NCBI GenBank assembly: GCA_021209625.1
Contig: JAJOHZ010000048.1
Span: 1 to 42,571 of the forward strand
Origin: Erysipelotrichaceae bacterium
Lineage (GTDB): Bacteria; Bacillota_I; Bacilli_A; Erysipelotrichales; Erysipelotrichaceae
Direction of reading: 5' to 3'
DNA: 42,571 nucleotides
Both the position numbers and the translations under genes were made by a program. This document shows, in pieces, positions 1-7,871 of this stretch. Numbering within the stretch: position 1 is the stretch's first letter; each line of letters starts with the position of its first letter. The notes under the pieces were generated by a model. That model saw only the letters and a list, made by a program, of their open reading frames with translations. It searched no databases and was not told where the DNA came from.

Positions 1-1517
1 GTTGCGCAACGTAACGGTTTTATTTATCTGGTATACGACAACCCTATCCTCGCACGTGAGATCGGTGCAGACGGCGTATTATGCTCTTCCTTAAAGAAAT
101 GTTCCGATGCCCGCAAATTGCTCGATGCCAATGTTAATCTATTGAATAATCGCATCATTCAAGACATGACTGTATTACTTAATGTGACGGTTATTATGCT
201 TATTACTATTATTATGATTCTTTTATTTGGAGTGTTTCAACTTGTCAACCACTTACTCCCCAACATCATCACTAGTCTTAAAATCATCAGCAGTGCTGAT
301 GTACTCCATGAAACCCTTCCCGTCATTAATCCGTATTACTGTGAAGCTAAGAAAATCAAAGAAGACATTCATCTTATCTTTGATGAGAAAAAATTCATTG
401 TGGAGTTGCAAAACAAATTGCTGGATGTGTATGTGGTGGAAGACACCATGAATGTGCTTTTTGATTTCTTGAGTCGACAACTTAGAATCGATCGTATAGG
501 ACTAGCGTACGTTGATTATCAAAGTGAAACCTTTGTGGCTGAATATGGTGTTTTAGCGTATCAATCCACCATTCTTGGACCAGGTTTTGTGCAACCTTTT
601 CATAAAACATCCCTCACTCAAATCTTAACCACCCAACTTCCAGTCATCAACAACTCAATCAAATCATCACTGTATACCAATCCTACCAGTGAAGCTTTAA
701 ACATGCTTCACCAAGAAAAAATTCAATCCAACCTGACCATTCCAATCATCATGAATCAAATTGTGTTTGGCTTTATCTTCCTCAGTTCCTATGAAGCCAA
801 CTTCTTTAATCAAAAACACATTGAACTTGGTATGAAAGTCGCCAATGAAGTGAAGTCACTGCTTCATCGTGCTTACTTCACCAACGTTGTCCTTACCAAG
901 ATGACATCTGCCTTTTCTGAGCTTGTTGAAAACAAGGACAATGACACAGGAAATCATATCTTACGAATGGTCAAGTATTCATCACTGCTTGCGAGAGCAA
1001 TCCGTACTAGAATCAATCCGGATTATCCTATGGATGAAAAACAATTTTAGAAGTTGAGCGTTATGCTGCCGTCCATGATATTGGAAAAGTGGGTATACCA
1101 GACGCTGTATTAAAAAAGGAGAGCAAGCTCACTCACGAAGAATGGGAAATCATGAAGAAACATCCTAAGATTGGAGCTGATGTGTTTAAGAACCTACGTT
1201 TAGCGCTTAATGCATTTGATTCAACATTATATCAAGTGGCAGAAGACATCACTCGCTATCATCATGAACGATGGGATGGGTTAGGTTATCCTTATGGATT
1301 AAGAGGATTTGAAATCCCTCTAGTTGCACGACTGATCGCTGTTGCGGATGTGTTTGATGCCTTGTCATCCAAGCGAAGTTATAAGCCGGCTTTCTCCTTT
1401 GAAGAATCCCTTCAAATCATTAAGAATGCCTCTGAGTCTCAACTTGATCCCTTCATTGTTGAGGTGTTCATTGAAGAAAGCACTCAAGTATTAGCCATCT
1501 ATAATGCATTCAATTGA
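1..1517 (+). pseudogene. GAF / HD-GYP domain protein, 5'-partial and frameshifted
   Basis: The reading frame is open from base 1, so the gene begins outside the window. After about 50 residues comes a hydrophobic membrane segment (VIMLITIIMILLFGVF), then a GAF-like region, then an HD-GYP phosphodiesterase domain; family members hydrolyse cyclic di-GMP. The HD-GYP domain is split. The first frame holds ENKDNDTGNHILR and stops at 1048-1050 (tag) after the run tttt. The -1 frame resumes at 1047 with LEVERYAAVHDIGKVGIPDAV and carries HHERWDGLGYP and DVFDALSSKRSYK. All expected metal-ligand motifs are present across the two frames, so restoring one T in the run gives a complete domain. Either a recent inactivation or a base-calling error is possible. 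The ORF-track start at 118 is only an internal TTG. Confidence 0.85.
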
Positions 1518-1540
1518 TATTCAGAAATCTCTAATTGAAA

Positions 1541-1568
1541 AAAGAAACGATGAATGTCGTTTCTTTTC
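1541..1568. terminator. Bidirectional intrinsic terminator
   Basis: A perfect 10-bp stem (aaagaaacga / tcgtttcttt) with a 6-nt loop lies between the convergent HD-GYP gene and the small membrane-protein operon. A-rich and T-rich flanks make it usable from both sides. Confidence 0.75.
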
Positions 1569-1573
1569 ATGTC

Positions 1574-1729
1574 TTAGAATCCTCTTGTCTGACCTTTGTA
1601 AGGAGGTTGTTGATGGTTATTATACTCCTCAATCCCAGGACCTTTGAGTTGTTTTAACCTGAACAAGCCATACACATAACTGAGAACTAAAACCCCTACT
1701 GTAAAGGGTAGTCCTAACAAGGTGTTCAT
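1574..1729 (-). CDS. 51-aa single-pass membrane protein (not in ORF track)
   Basis: A 51-codon ORF starts at an ATG that overlaps the TGA stop of the DUF3159 gene (ATGA), a typical translational coupling, and ends just before the terminator. The N-terminal half is one hydrophobic segment (LLGLPFTVGVLVLSYVYGLF). The C-terminal half is hydrophilic and rich in Pro, Gln and Tyr (GPGIEEYNN, HQQPPYKGQ). I do not recognise a family. The coupling, the end at a terminator and the clean membrane-plus-tail design support a real gene, presumably working with the two membrane proteins upstream of it in the operon. Confidence 0.7.
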   Translation of the reverse strand: MNTLLGLPFTVGVLVLSYVYGLFRLKQLKGPGIEEYNNHQQPPYKGQTRGF

Positions 1730-2247
1730 CCAAGCCAGTTGTTGATACTGTTTTGAAGAAAAAGATAAATTTGTAAACTACTTCTTAATACAAACAGAAA
1801 CAACCACATGAGTGTGACTTCTGTGTAGGCAGGTTTAATGTCTTTGCGCCAAAACCAAGACATGGTCCATCCTCTGGTAAGATGGGATGCGAGTGCAGCA
1901 AGTGGTTTTCCAATCATCAATGACACTAACATCACAAGTAATAGAAACAGATTAGAAATGATTCCAGGTAGAAAGAAATTCGTGGCATTGTTGACTAGTA
2001 ACGCAAAACCGCCTGCTATTGCCACCCCAATAACCCCTCCAATCGCATAAACCCCTTTTTGCTTATTCAACATTCGAATTAAGGTTGTCCCACTAGCCAA
2101 GCTTAAGGCACCAAAAAAAGCAATGGGTAATGAAAACCATGCATTGAGTAGTGTAAATAATAGTGGAGGAAAGATCGCATCAAGGGTATTACCCTTAAGT
2201 ACACTTTGAAGCTCCTCTAGAATCTCTTTGTTTTTTGACTGTTTCAT
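1726..2247 (-). CDS. DUF3159-like membrane protein
   Basis: A 173-aa integral membrane protein with about four to five hydrophobic segments. The pattern DAIFPPLLFTLLNAW near the N-terminus, YAIGGVIGVAIAG, NFFLPGIISNLF and a late WRKD plus VLRSSLQIYLFL resembles the DUF3159 family, best known from Actinobacteria, where its function is unknown. The start overlaps the stop of the DUF1475 gene by four bases (ATGA) and its own stop overlaps the start of the 51-aa gene, so the three genes form a tightly coupled operon. The family assignment is from motif memory, without an alignment. Confidence 0.65.
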   Translation of the reverse strand: MKQSKNKEILEELQSVLKGNTLDAIFPPLLFTLLNAWFSLPIAFFGALSLASGTTLIRMLNKQKGVYAIGGVIGVAIAGGFALLVNNATNFFLPGIISNLFLLLVMLVSLMIGKPLAALASHLTRGWTMSWFWRKDIKPAYTEVTLMWLFLFVLRSSLQIYLFLQNSINNWLG

Positions 2248-2588
2248 ACAGGAATTGAGGGTTTTCTATACCCCATAAAGAAGATTAGCCAATCCCCCTT
2301 AGAAGCAAAGGCCACCACAAAAACATACAATGCACCTGTAAAGAAACCTAAGACCATCATTGCGACAACCCAAACAAGAGATACCAATGGGTTCTTTTCT
2401 CTGAACACAATCCAAGCAGAAAAAAGAATAAAGCCTGTATACAAGTCTACAAGTGAAACAATTCCCCAAGGATTAGAAAGAATCAGTGAGCCATCAGAAG
2501 CAAAATCTCCGACACTGAATCCATAAATAAGCACTGCTGTCATGGCTAAGATGCCTAATACACTAATGATTTTAATTGTTTTCATCAT
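2244..2588 (-). CDS. DUF1475-like small membrane protein
   Basis: About 114 aa with three to four membrane segments. The core NPWGIVSLVDLYTGFILFSAW followed by a conserved-looking last helix (MMVLGFFTGALYVFVVAF) fits DUF1475, a family of unknown function. The ORF-track start at 2609 is unlikely because a TATAAT -10 element (2613-2608) lies at it and the Shine-Dalgarno GAGGG (2598-2594) lies downstream of it. The ATG at 2588, or the adjacent one at 2585, sits 5-8 nt after that site and is the likely start. First gene of the three-gene operon. Confidence 0.65.
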   Translation of the reverse strand: MMKTIKIISVLGILAMTAVLIYGFSVGDFASDGSLILSNPWGIVSLVDLYTGFILFSAWIVFREKNPLVSLVWVVAMMVLGFFTGALYVFVVAFASKGDWLIFFMGYRKPSIPV

Positions 2589-2607
2589 GGTTTCCCTCAT
2601 TTTTTTC

Positions 2608-2616
2608 ATTATAGCA
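2608..2616 (-). promoter_or_regulatory. Extended -10 promoter of the DUF1475 operon
   Basis: Read on the minus strand the sequence is TGC-TATAAT, an extended -10 element with consensus hexamer. No convincing -35 is visible. It forces a short 5' UTR and decides the start codon of the first gene. Confidence 0.6.
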
Positions 2617-2747
2617 CAATCATTAATCTAACTATGATTTCATGATTTTTTAAGTCTATCTTTACTAATTTAACCTTATATATCACAAACCAATCATTAA
2701 GTATCCTAGTGGGTTAGCAAAAAAAGTGCTTCTTATTAGTACATCAT

Positions 2748-2776
2748 TTGACTTCTAGAAACAGTGAAGTTAAAGT
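2748..2776 (+). promoter_or_regulatory. Promoter of the lmo0937-type gene
   Basis: TTGACT (2748-2753), 17 bp, then TAAAGT (2771-2776), about 65 bp upstream of the start codon. It is a reasonable vegetative-type promoter by spacing; a stress-sigma promoter cannot be excluded. Confidence 0.45.
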
Positions 2777-2841
2777 GAAAATATAGTATTCCTTGTCTAC
2801 ACAAGTTTCAAGACATCACAAATTAAAAGGAGAATATTTTC

Positions 2842-2991
2842 ATGTTAAATTTAATTGCCGTTATTCTCATTGTTTTATGGTTATTGGGTATTGTATCATC
2901 ATCAACCATTGGAGGATTCATTCACGTTCTTTTTGTTATCGCTGTAATTATTATCCTTCTTAGAATTATCAAAGGAAAGAGAATTCTGTAG
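2842..2991 (+). CDS. lmo0937-family mini membrane protein (not in ORF track)
   Basis: A 49-aa ORF preceded by AAAAGGAG. The protein is almost wholly hydrophobic: a first segment ending in LWLLGIVSSSTIGG, then FIHVLFVIAVIIILLRIIKG and a short basic tail. This layout (VLWLLG, GGFIHVLFVIA, LLRIIKGKR) matches the lmo0937 family of small Bacillota membrane proteins, whose molecular function is unknown and which are often linked to stress responses. It is monocistronic, with nothing coupled downstream. Confidence 0.8.
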   Translation: MLNLIAVILIVLWLLGIVSSSTIGGFIHVLFVIAVIIILLRIIKGKRIL

Positions 2992-3240
2992 GTTAAGGGA
3001 TCGTTTCAAATAACTTTCCAAAACTATAAATAACCAATTTATATTTAAGTCACTCTAGTAGTAGATCTCTTACTAAGTCTATGACTATTACATGATGCAC
3101 TGAACTGTTACCTATTCAACTTACATCCAAAAGTCTGTGAACCAGACTTTTTTCAATTCCACCAAATCATTAAAAGTTAATTGCATACTCATCTTTCTTA
3201 ATATATATCTTTCGTTTCAAATAAATATTTGATAAACATA
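2992..3240. other. Intergenic stretch with a terminator
   Basis: Nothing coding is convincing here. It is A/T-rich and holds one clear terminator (3129-3153) and then the upstream part of the MFS promoter region. About 140 bp separate the lmo0937-type stop from that terminator, enough for a 3' UTR or a small RNA, though I see no other structure. Confidence 0.4.
3129..3153 (+). terminator. Intrinsic terminator
   Basis: A 9-bp stem (aaaagtctg / cagactttt), a 5-nt loop and a T run. Likely ends the lmo0937-type transcript. Confidence 0.75.
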
Positions 3241-3309
3241 TTGACATATATTAGATATCATCTAATATGTTATTATATTATTAGATGATTATCTAATATA
3301 TCATTAGAT
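3241..3309 (+). promoter_or_regulatory. Promoter embedded in an array of five ATTAGAT half-sites
   Basis: TTGACA (3241-3246), 16 bp, then TAATAT (3263-3268). The spacer and -10 are occupied by a perfect inverted repeat with arms ATATTAGAT / ATCTAATAT around ATC (3248-3268). A second inverted repeat, TATTAGAT / ATCTAATA with a 4-bp spacer, lies at 3279-3298, and a fifth half-site ATTAGAT at 3303-3309, just upstream of the AGGAGG site. The placement over the promoter fits repression, probably by the ArsR-type regulator encoded second in the operon. Confidence 0.7.
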
Positions 3310-3328
3310 ATTTAGTATAGGAGGTCAT

Positions 3329-4558
3329 ATGAAGTCATTATCCATCTACAAAGGTGTGTTCACCCAGACTCAATACATGAAGCTGATTGTTGCTAACATG
3401 ATTAATCGCTTTGGCGATTCCATTGATATGATTGCTTTTAGCTGGATGGCTTATCAAATCAGTGGTTCAACCACTTGGATGGCTATTGTCTTCGCATTCA
3501 ATGCTTTACCTTCCATTCTTTTCATGCCTTTTGCTGGGGCATGGGTAGAATCCATGAACAAGAAGTTAGCCATGATTATCACAGATGTGGGTCGTGGAAT
3601 ACTTGTGGTGATGATTGCTTTTCTTTATATTAATCAGATGCTTACCCCTGTCATGCTGGTGATCACCACACTGCTTATCTCCACACTCGAAGCGTTTAGA
3701 ATTCCTGCTGGTATGGCCATTATCCCTATTGTCTTAGACAAAGAACATTACAACACTGGATTGTCTTTAAATGCCACCGTACGTCAAGTCAGTATGGTCA
3801 TTGGTATGGCATTAGCTGGTGGCATCATTGCTTTAATCGGTGTGTTTGGTGCCATGATGATCAACGCCCTTACCTTCTTCCTTTCCTCCTTCTTAATCAG
3901 TTTGATGCATGTCCCTCATGAATCAACATCACGTAAGGAAAGCACATTGTATTTAATTAAAGAAGGATTTGAGTATCTTAAGAATACTCACATTATCTTT
4001 ATACTTTGCTTATTTGGAATGGGAATGAACTTCTTGTTTTCTCCATTTGGTGTCTTACAAACACCCTACATCGTGGATGTATTGAAATTGGATGCCGTTG
4101 CCTTATCTTTACTTGGTGTGACCAACATTGCTGGGATGGCACTAGGTAGCTTTCTGTTTCCTCACGTCTCATTAAAATTATCAAGACAAAAAATCTTAGG
4201 TTTATCTGGTATTGGTATTGGATGTGGCTTCATCAGTTTCACACTCCTTCATTCAGGTTTGAATACCTCTTTCTTATTGATTGCACTTGCGATCATTTCT
4301 TCTCTTTTTGGTCTTATGGTTGGCTTTCTTCAAACTAGCATTAGTGTGAGTTTCATGACCCATGTGGATAAGACCTACTTAGCTCGTGCTGGATCCATCT
4401 TCAATGCCTTAGTGTCTGGTTCTGTTCCAATTTCATCATTTCTATTAAGTGGCATTACCTTCTTATTAGATATCCCTCAAATCATGATTCTGTATGGTAT
4501 ACTTTCCATAGGACTCTTTGTGATCATCACCATGAATCGAAAACTAGCTACCTTATAG
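3329..4558 (+). CDS. MFS transporter, drug-efflux type
   Basis: 409 aa with about 12 hydrophobic segments and an N-terminal half typical of the MFS_3/macrolide-efflux-like group: NMINRFGDSIDMIAFSWM in helix 1, then MPFAGAWVESMNKK in the loop between helices 2 and 3, the usual place of the MFS signature. It probably exports a small toxic or hydrophobic compound across the cytoplasmic membrane by proton antiport; the substrate cannot be read from sequence. A strong AGGAGG precedes the ATG by 4 nt. It is followed after 12 bp by an ArsR-type regulator gene and preceded by the ATTAGAT operator array, the arrangement of a self-regulated inducible efflux unit. Confidence 0.85.
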   Translation: MKSLSIYKGVFTQTQYMKLIVANMINRFGDSIDMIAFSWMAYQISGSTTWMAIVFAFNALPSILFMPFAGAWVESMNKKLAMIITDVGRGILVVMIAFLYINQMLTPVMLVITTLLISTLEAFRIPAGMAIIPIVLDKEHYNTGLSLNATVRQVSMVIGMALAGGIIALIGVFGAMMINALTFFLSSFLISLMHVPHESTSRKESTLYLIKEGFEYLKNTHIIFILCLFGMGMNFLFSPFGVLQTPYIVDVLKLDAVALSLLGVTNIAGMALGSFLFPHVSLKLSRQKILGLSGIGIGCGFISFTLLHSGLNTSFLLIALAIISSLFGLMVGFLQTSISVSFMTHVDKTYLARAGSIFNALVSGSVPISSFLLSGITFLLDIPQIMILYGILSIGLFVIITMNRKLATL

Positions 4559-4570
4559 AATGGAGCAAGC

Positions 4571-5665
4571 ATGAAACAATCAATCGAAAAACTTAATCTT
4601 CTTGTGGAGTGGATCCATCTAGCTTCACGGGTCTCCAGCAAATCAACCACCCAAACCACAGCCAACTCCATTGCGGAACGCTACAGTATTGAAGTGGAAA
4701 CACTGCATCCCCACATCAATGCGTGTATATTATTGGAAGAAAAACTGTTGCCCACCATCGACTCTTCCATGAAAGATTTTGAGTTCTTCTTTGCCCCTCT
4801 TAATCAAAACCAGTCTTTAGCTCAACTGCTTGTTTCTATCTTACTTAACCCTCTTTATTCACACTCGGTTGACACCATCACTTCTCATCAATGGCTTCAC
4901 GCCTTTATCAATGGGGTTGCTACAGTATTGGAAGAAGATGATGTGGCAACATTTAAAGAAACCCATCACATTCATGATTTAGCAACACTCAATCATGTAA
5001 TCATGAACAGTGAATTGGATGAATCAGCCCGTTATCGCTTAATTGTGGCATCAAATCAACCCACTTGGTGCATTCATCGCATACAAGAAATGTATTGTGT
5101 TCATGAGAAAGAGTGGGTAGCTCTTGAAGATGAGATGAATCAGCTTGTGAGTAAAACCCTTACCCCGTGGATGAATCAACACAATCATGTGTATGATTTG
5201 ATTGAATCCAGCATCAACATCAAAGGCCTTCCACAAGCAGAGAATATCCTTATCATCCCTTCTTTGTTTAACTTCAACTCCTTCATGGTCGTTAACCAAG
5301 ACCCCTTTGCTTTTGATTTAAAACAACCTTTACTTCACATTGGATTTCTCATTTTTGACTTAACTCATACCCTTCATCAGTTATCTGAAAATCAACAACG
5401 TTTCCACCTTGTGCTTAAAACATTGGCTGATAAAAGCAAACTTGAAATCTTAAGGTTATGTCAAGAACAAGCCTTGTATGGTCAACAAGTGGCGAGTCAT
5501 CTACAAATCACCACCGCCACTGCTTCCTATCATCTCAATGCTTTAGTGAACATGGGGTATCTTTCCATGACGGTCCAAGCCAATCGCATTTACTATGAAA
5601 CCCAATCTAAGAAAATCACCTCAGATTTACAACTCATTCAAAACCTATTTACACCTAAAGACTGA
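4571..5665 (+). CDS. Large ArsR-type winged-helix regulator
   Basis: 364 aa, far longer than the roughly 100 aa of a classical ArsR protein. The winged helix is at the C-terminus (about residues 275-345): VLKTLADKSKLEILRLCQ, then QQVASHLQITTATASYHLNA and a wing with ANRIYYET. The first 270 residues have no motif I recognise and show no CxC-type metal site, so they probably form a ligand-binding or dimerisation domain. It lies 12 bp after the MFS gene with its own GGAG site. Large ArsR-like regulators of this shape often sit beside MFS genes in Bacillota. It is the best candidate to bind the ATTAGAT array upstream of the operon (inference). Confidence 0.75.
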   Translation: MKQSIEKLNLLVEWIHLASRVSSKSTTQTTANSIAERYSIEVETLHPHINACILLEEKLLPTIDSSMKDFEFFFAPLNQNQSLAQLLVSILLNPLYSHSVDTITSHQWLHAFINGVATVLEEDDVATFKETHHIHDLATLNHVIMNSELDESARYRLIVASNQPTWCIHRIQEMYCVHEKEWVALEDEMNQLVSKTLTPWMNQHNHVYDLIESSINIKGLPQAENILIIPSLFNFNSFMVVNQDPFAFDLKQPLLHIGFLIFDLTHTLHQLSENQQRFHLVLKTLADKSKLEILRLCQEQALYGQQVASHLQITTATASYHLNALVNMGYLSMTVQANRIYYETQSKKITSDLQLIQNLFTPKD

Positions 5666-5682
5666 TCTCATCAGTCTTTTTA
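5657..5682 (+). terminator. Terminator of the MFS/ArsR operon
   Basis: Stem AAAGACTGA / TCAGTCTTT with a 5-nt loop and a T tail. The stop codon of the regulator is inside the left arm. Confidence 0.8.
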
Positions 5683-5687
5683 ATGAA

Positions 5688-5731
5688 GTGTTTCAATAGA
5701 ATTGAAGCACCACCTTCGTTATACATAATAT
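5688..5731 (+). promoter_or_regulatory. Promoter with overlapping inverted repeat
   Basis: TTGAAG (5702-5707), 18 bp, TAATAT (5726-5731). A near-perfect 10-bp inverted repeat (GTGTTTCAAT / ATTGAAGCAC, 3-bp spacer, one mismatch; 5688-5710) covers the -35 and may be an operator. Confidence 0.45.
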
Positions 5732-5752
5732 ATAGAGTATAAAGGAGGAGTT

Positions 5753-7012
5753 ATGAAATCAACATTCCTTTTCATCCTATTATCCTTGTCACTGACACTC
5801 AGTGCGTGTGCACCTCAACTACCCATTGATGAAGAACCCATCATTGAAGAACCGATTGATGAGCCTACAGAACCTATAGATATCGTGCTAACCGATCCTG
5901 TTGAAATCTCACCTCGTGATAATAACTTTGAACCTGCTTTTAGTGGTCAAACCAGAAGTCAAGGAACAATCACACGTACACCTTACAGCGTTGAGTTAAT
6001 CACCTCTGATTTGGTTGAGCCATGGGGAGTGGATGTGTTACCTGATGGTCGACTCATCATCACTGAAAAAAGAGGAACATTAAGAATACTCAATTTGGAT
6101 AACACCCTTTCAAGTCCAATTGCTGGTTTCCCTGCATTGAATACCCTAGGTCAAGGGGGATTGTTGGATGTGGCTGTCAGCCCAAACTTTGAATCCGATG
6201 CAACCCTGTTCTTTACCCTCTCGTTGAGAACTAACTCAGGATCGGTGAGCGCAGTAGCGAAAGCCACCTTGGACACAAAAACGTTAAGCCTCAATGATGT
6301 TCAAGTCATTCATCGTGCTGATCCATCCTTTAATGGAAATGGGCATTTTGGAAGTCGAATGGTGATTAAAAACAATGCGTTGTATGTTTCTACAGGAGAT
6401 CGTCAAAGCTTTGAAACAAGAAACAATGTTCAACTGCTAAACAATGGATATGGAAAGATTTTAAGAATGACCTTTGATGGTGAACCTATCACGTCCAATC
6501 CTTTCTATACTCAAGGGGGTTATGCCCGCTTTGTGTATGCTTTAGGATTACGAAACACACAAGGTTTAGCGCTTCATCCCATCACAGCAAGTCTCTACGC
6601 TTCTGATATGGGACCTCGTGGAGGCGACGAAATTAATCTTATTGAGTCCTCCAATAACTACGGTTGGCCCATCATCACCTATGGCAGTGAATACAATGGA
6701 CAACGTATAGGTCAAGGCATCACTTCTCAAGAAGGACTGACACAACCCATCTATTATTGGGACCCATCCATTGCGCCAAGTGGCATGACCTTCTATGATT
6801 CCAATGTGATTCCTGAATGGGAAAACAATTTGTTTGTGGCAGCACTGCGAGGAAGTCATCTTGCTCGTTTGGTGATTGATGATGATCGTGTGGTTGCAGA
6901 GGAGCGTTTACTCTCTGATTTAGGTGAGCGTTTTAGAGATGTCAGTGTTCATGATGGGGTCCTTTTCACCATCACTGACAGTGGTCGATTGTATCGAATT
7001 CGCAAAGAATAG
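5753..7012 (+). CDS. PQQ-dependent sugar dehydrogenase-like lipoprotein
   Basis: 419 aa. An N-terminal lipoprotein signal ends in LSAC, so the mature protein should be anchored outside the cell membrane. A Pro/Glu/Asp-rich linker (to about residue 50) leads to a soluble beta-propeller of the glucose/sorbosone dehydrogenase family (YliI/Asd-like): VEPWGVDVLPDGRLIITEK, GQGGLLDVAVSPNF, NGHFGSRMV, LGLRNTQGLALHP, DMGPRGGDEINLI, NNYGWPIITYG and the late ALRGSHLARLVI. Family members oxidise the C1 of aldose sugars with pyrroloquinoline quinone. No PQQ biosynthesis gene is in the window, so cofactor use is unproven; it may scavenge PQQ or be a non-enzymatic binding protein. Its own promoter and a strong AAAGGAGG precede it. 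Confidence 0.85.
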   Translation: MKSTFLFILLSLSLTLSACAPQLPIDEEPIIEEPIDEPTEPIDIVLTDPVEISPRDNNFEPAFSGQTRSQGTITRTPYSVELITSDLVEPWGVDVLPDGRLIITEKRGTLRILNLDNTLSSPIAGFPALNTLGQGGLLDVAVSPNFESDATLFFTLSLRTNSGSVSAVAKATLDTKTLSLNDVQVIHRADPSFNGNGHFGSRMVIKNNALYVSTGDRQSFETRNNVQLLNNGYGKILRMTFDGEPITSNPFYTQGGYARFVYALGLRNTQGLALHPITASLYASDMGPRGGDEINLIESSNNYGWPIITYGSEYNGQRIGQGITSQEGLTQPIYYWDPSIAPSGMTFYDSNVIPEWENNLFVAALRGSHLARLVIDDDRVVAEERLLSDLGERFRDVSVHDGVLFTITDSGRLYRIRKE

Positions 7013-7017
7013 GGTTC

Positions 7018-7038
7018 TACCTTATCTTAGATAAGGTA
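7018..7038. promoter_or_regulatory. Perfect inverted repeat upstream of the aldo/keto reductase
   Basis: Arms TACCTTATC / GATAAGGTA with a 3-bp spacer, lying between the PQQ-like gene and the AKR gene. A TATACT that could serve as -10 (7037-7042) overlaps its right edge. There is no T tail, so an operator is more likely than a terminator. Confidence 0.5.
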
Positions 7039-7063
7039 TACTTATGGTAGAAGGAGAAAGAAT

Positions 7064-7871
7064 ATGAATCCAATGACATCTTATTTTACGTTATCCAATG
7101 GGGTGAATATCCCTATGGTTGGTTTAGGCACGTGGCAAATTCCCAATGATCAAGTGTTTGATGTGGTGATGAATGCCTTTGAGGTGGGTTACACTCACAT
7201 TGACAGTGCACAAGGTTATCAAAATGAAGAAGGCGTGGGTCGTGCCATTAAAGCATCCACCCTTTCCAGAGAATCCATTTTTGTTGACCACGAAGCTTCC
7301 ATCTCATATTAAAGGATATCAAGAAACCTTAGATTCCTTTGAACAATCCATGAAGGATCTACAACTTGAGGTATTAGACCTTTATCTCATCCATGCCCCT
7401 TGGCCATGGAGCAACATTGGTCAAGATTGCACCCAGGGCAATATTGAATCATTCAAAGCCATGATAGACCTATACAAACAAGGTCGCATTCGCAGCATTG
7501 GCGTCAGTAATTTTTCAGTAAAAGATTTAAAAGCCATCATGGATGCGACAGGGTTTGCTCCTCATGTGAATCAAATACGCTTCTATGTTGGAGACACTCA
7601 AGATGAGATTGTATCCTTCTGTAAAGCAAACAACATCTTAGTTGAAGCATATTCCCCTTTAGCCACAGGTCGTATTCTCAATCATCCTGAGTTACTTCAA
7701 ATGGCAGAACAAAAAGGAGTCACTATTGCTCAACTTTGCATTAAGTATTGCCTACAAAAGAATACCCTTCCTCTTCCAAAGACGACGAAGAAAGAAAGAA
7801 TGATTGAAAATGCTTCTTTAGACTTCACCTTAAGTGAAGAAGAGATGAAGAAGTTGGATCACATCAAATAG
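7064..7871 (+). pseudogene. Aldo/keto reductase, single-base frameshift
   Basis: Two ORFs together make one AKR of about 268 aa, close to the family's 275-280. The first frame runs through LGTWQIP, HIDSAQGYQNEEGVG (catalytic Asp and Tyr) to SIFV; the second resumes with TTKLPSHIKGY (catalytic Lys), LDLYLIHAPWP (catalytic His), IRSIGVSNFS and the NADPH-binding LPLPKTTKKERM. Frames switch between 7283 and 7287, where an extra base in gttgacc (7286) breaks the expected V-T-T-K. All four catalytic residues survive, so the gene is either newly inactivated or intact with an erroneous base. Family members reduce aldehydes and ketones with NADPH in the cytoplasm. It has a good AGGAG site. Confidence 0.85.

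Noticed and set aside
253-480. Short ORFs in the track on opposite or alternate frames (for example 253-480, 3999-4184, 5051-5299, 9825-10076, 33463-33693, 37127-37477)
   Set aside because: They lie wholly inside well-supported genes, lack ribosome sites and show no family motifs; they are shadows.
1040-1060. Programmed -1 frameshift in the HD-GYP gene
   Set aside because: The site CAA-TTT-TAG is not a standard X-XXY-YYZ heptamer and HD-GYP genes are not known for this. A lost base in the T run is simpler.
7018-7038. Terminator behind the PQQ-like gene
   Set aside because: The inverted repeat has no T run, and a -10-like TATACT overlaps its edge. An operator is favoured.
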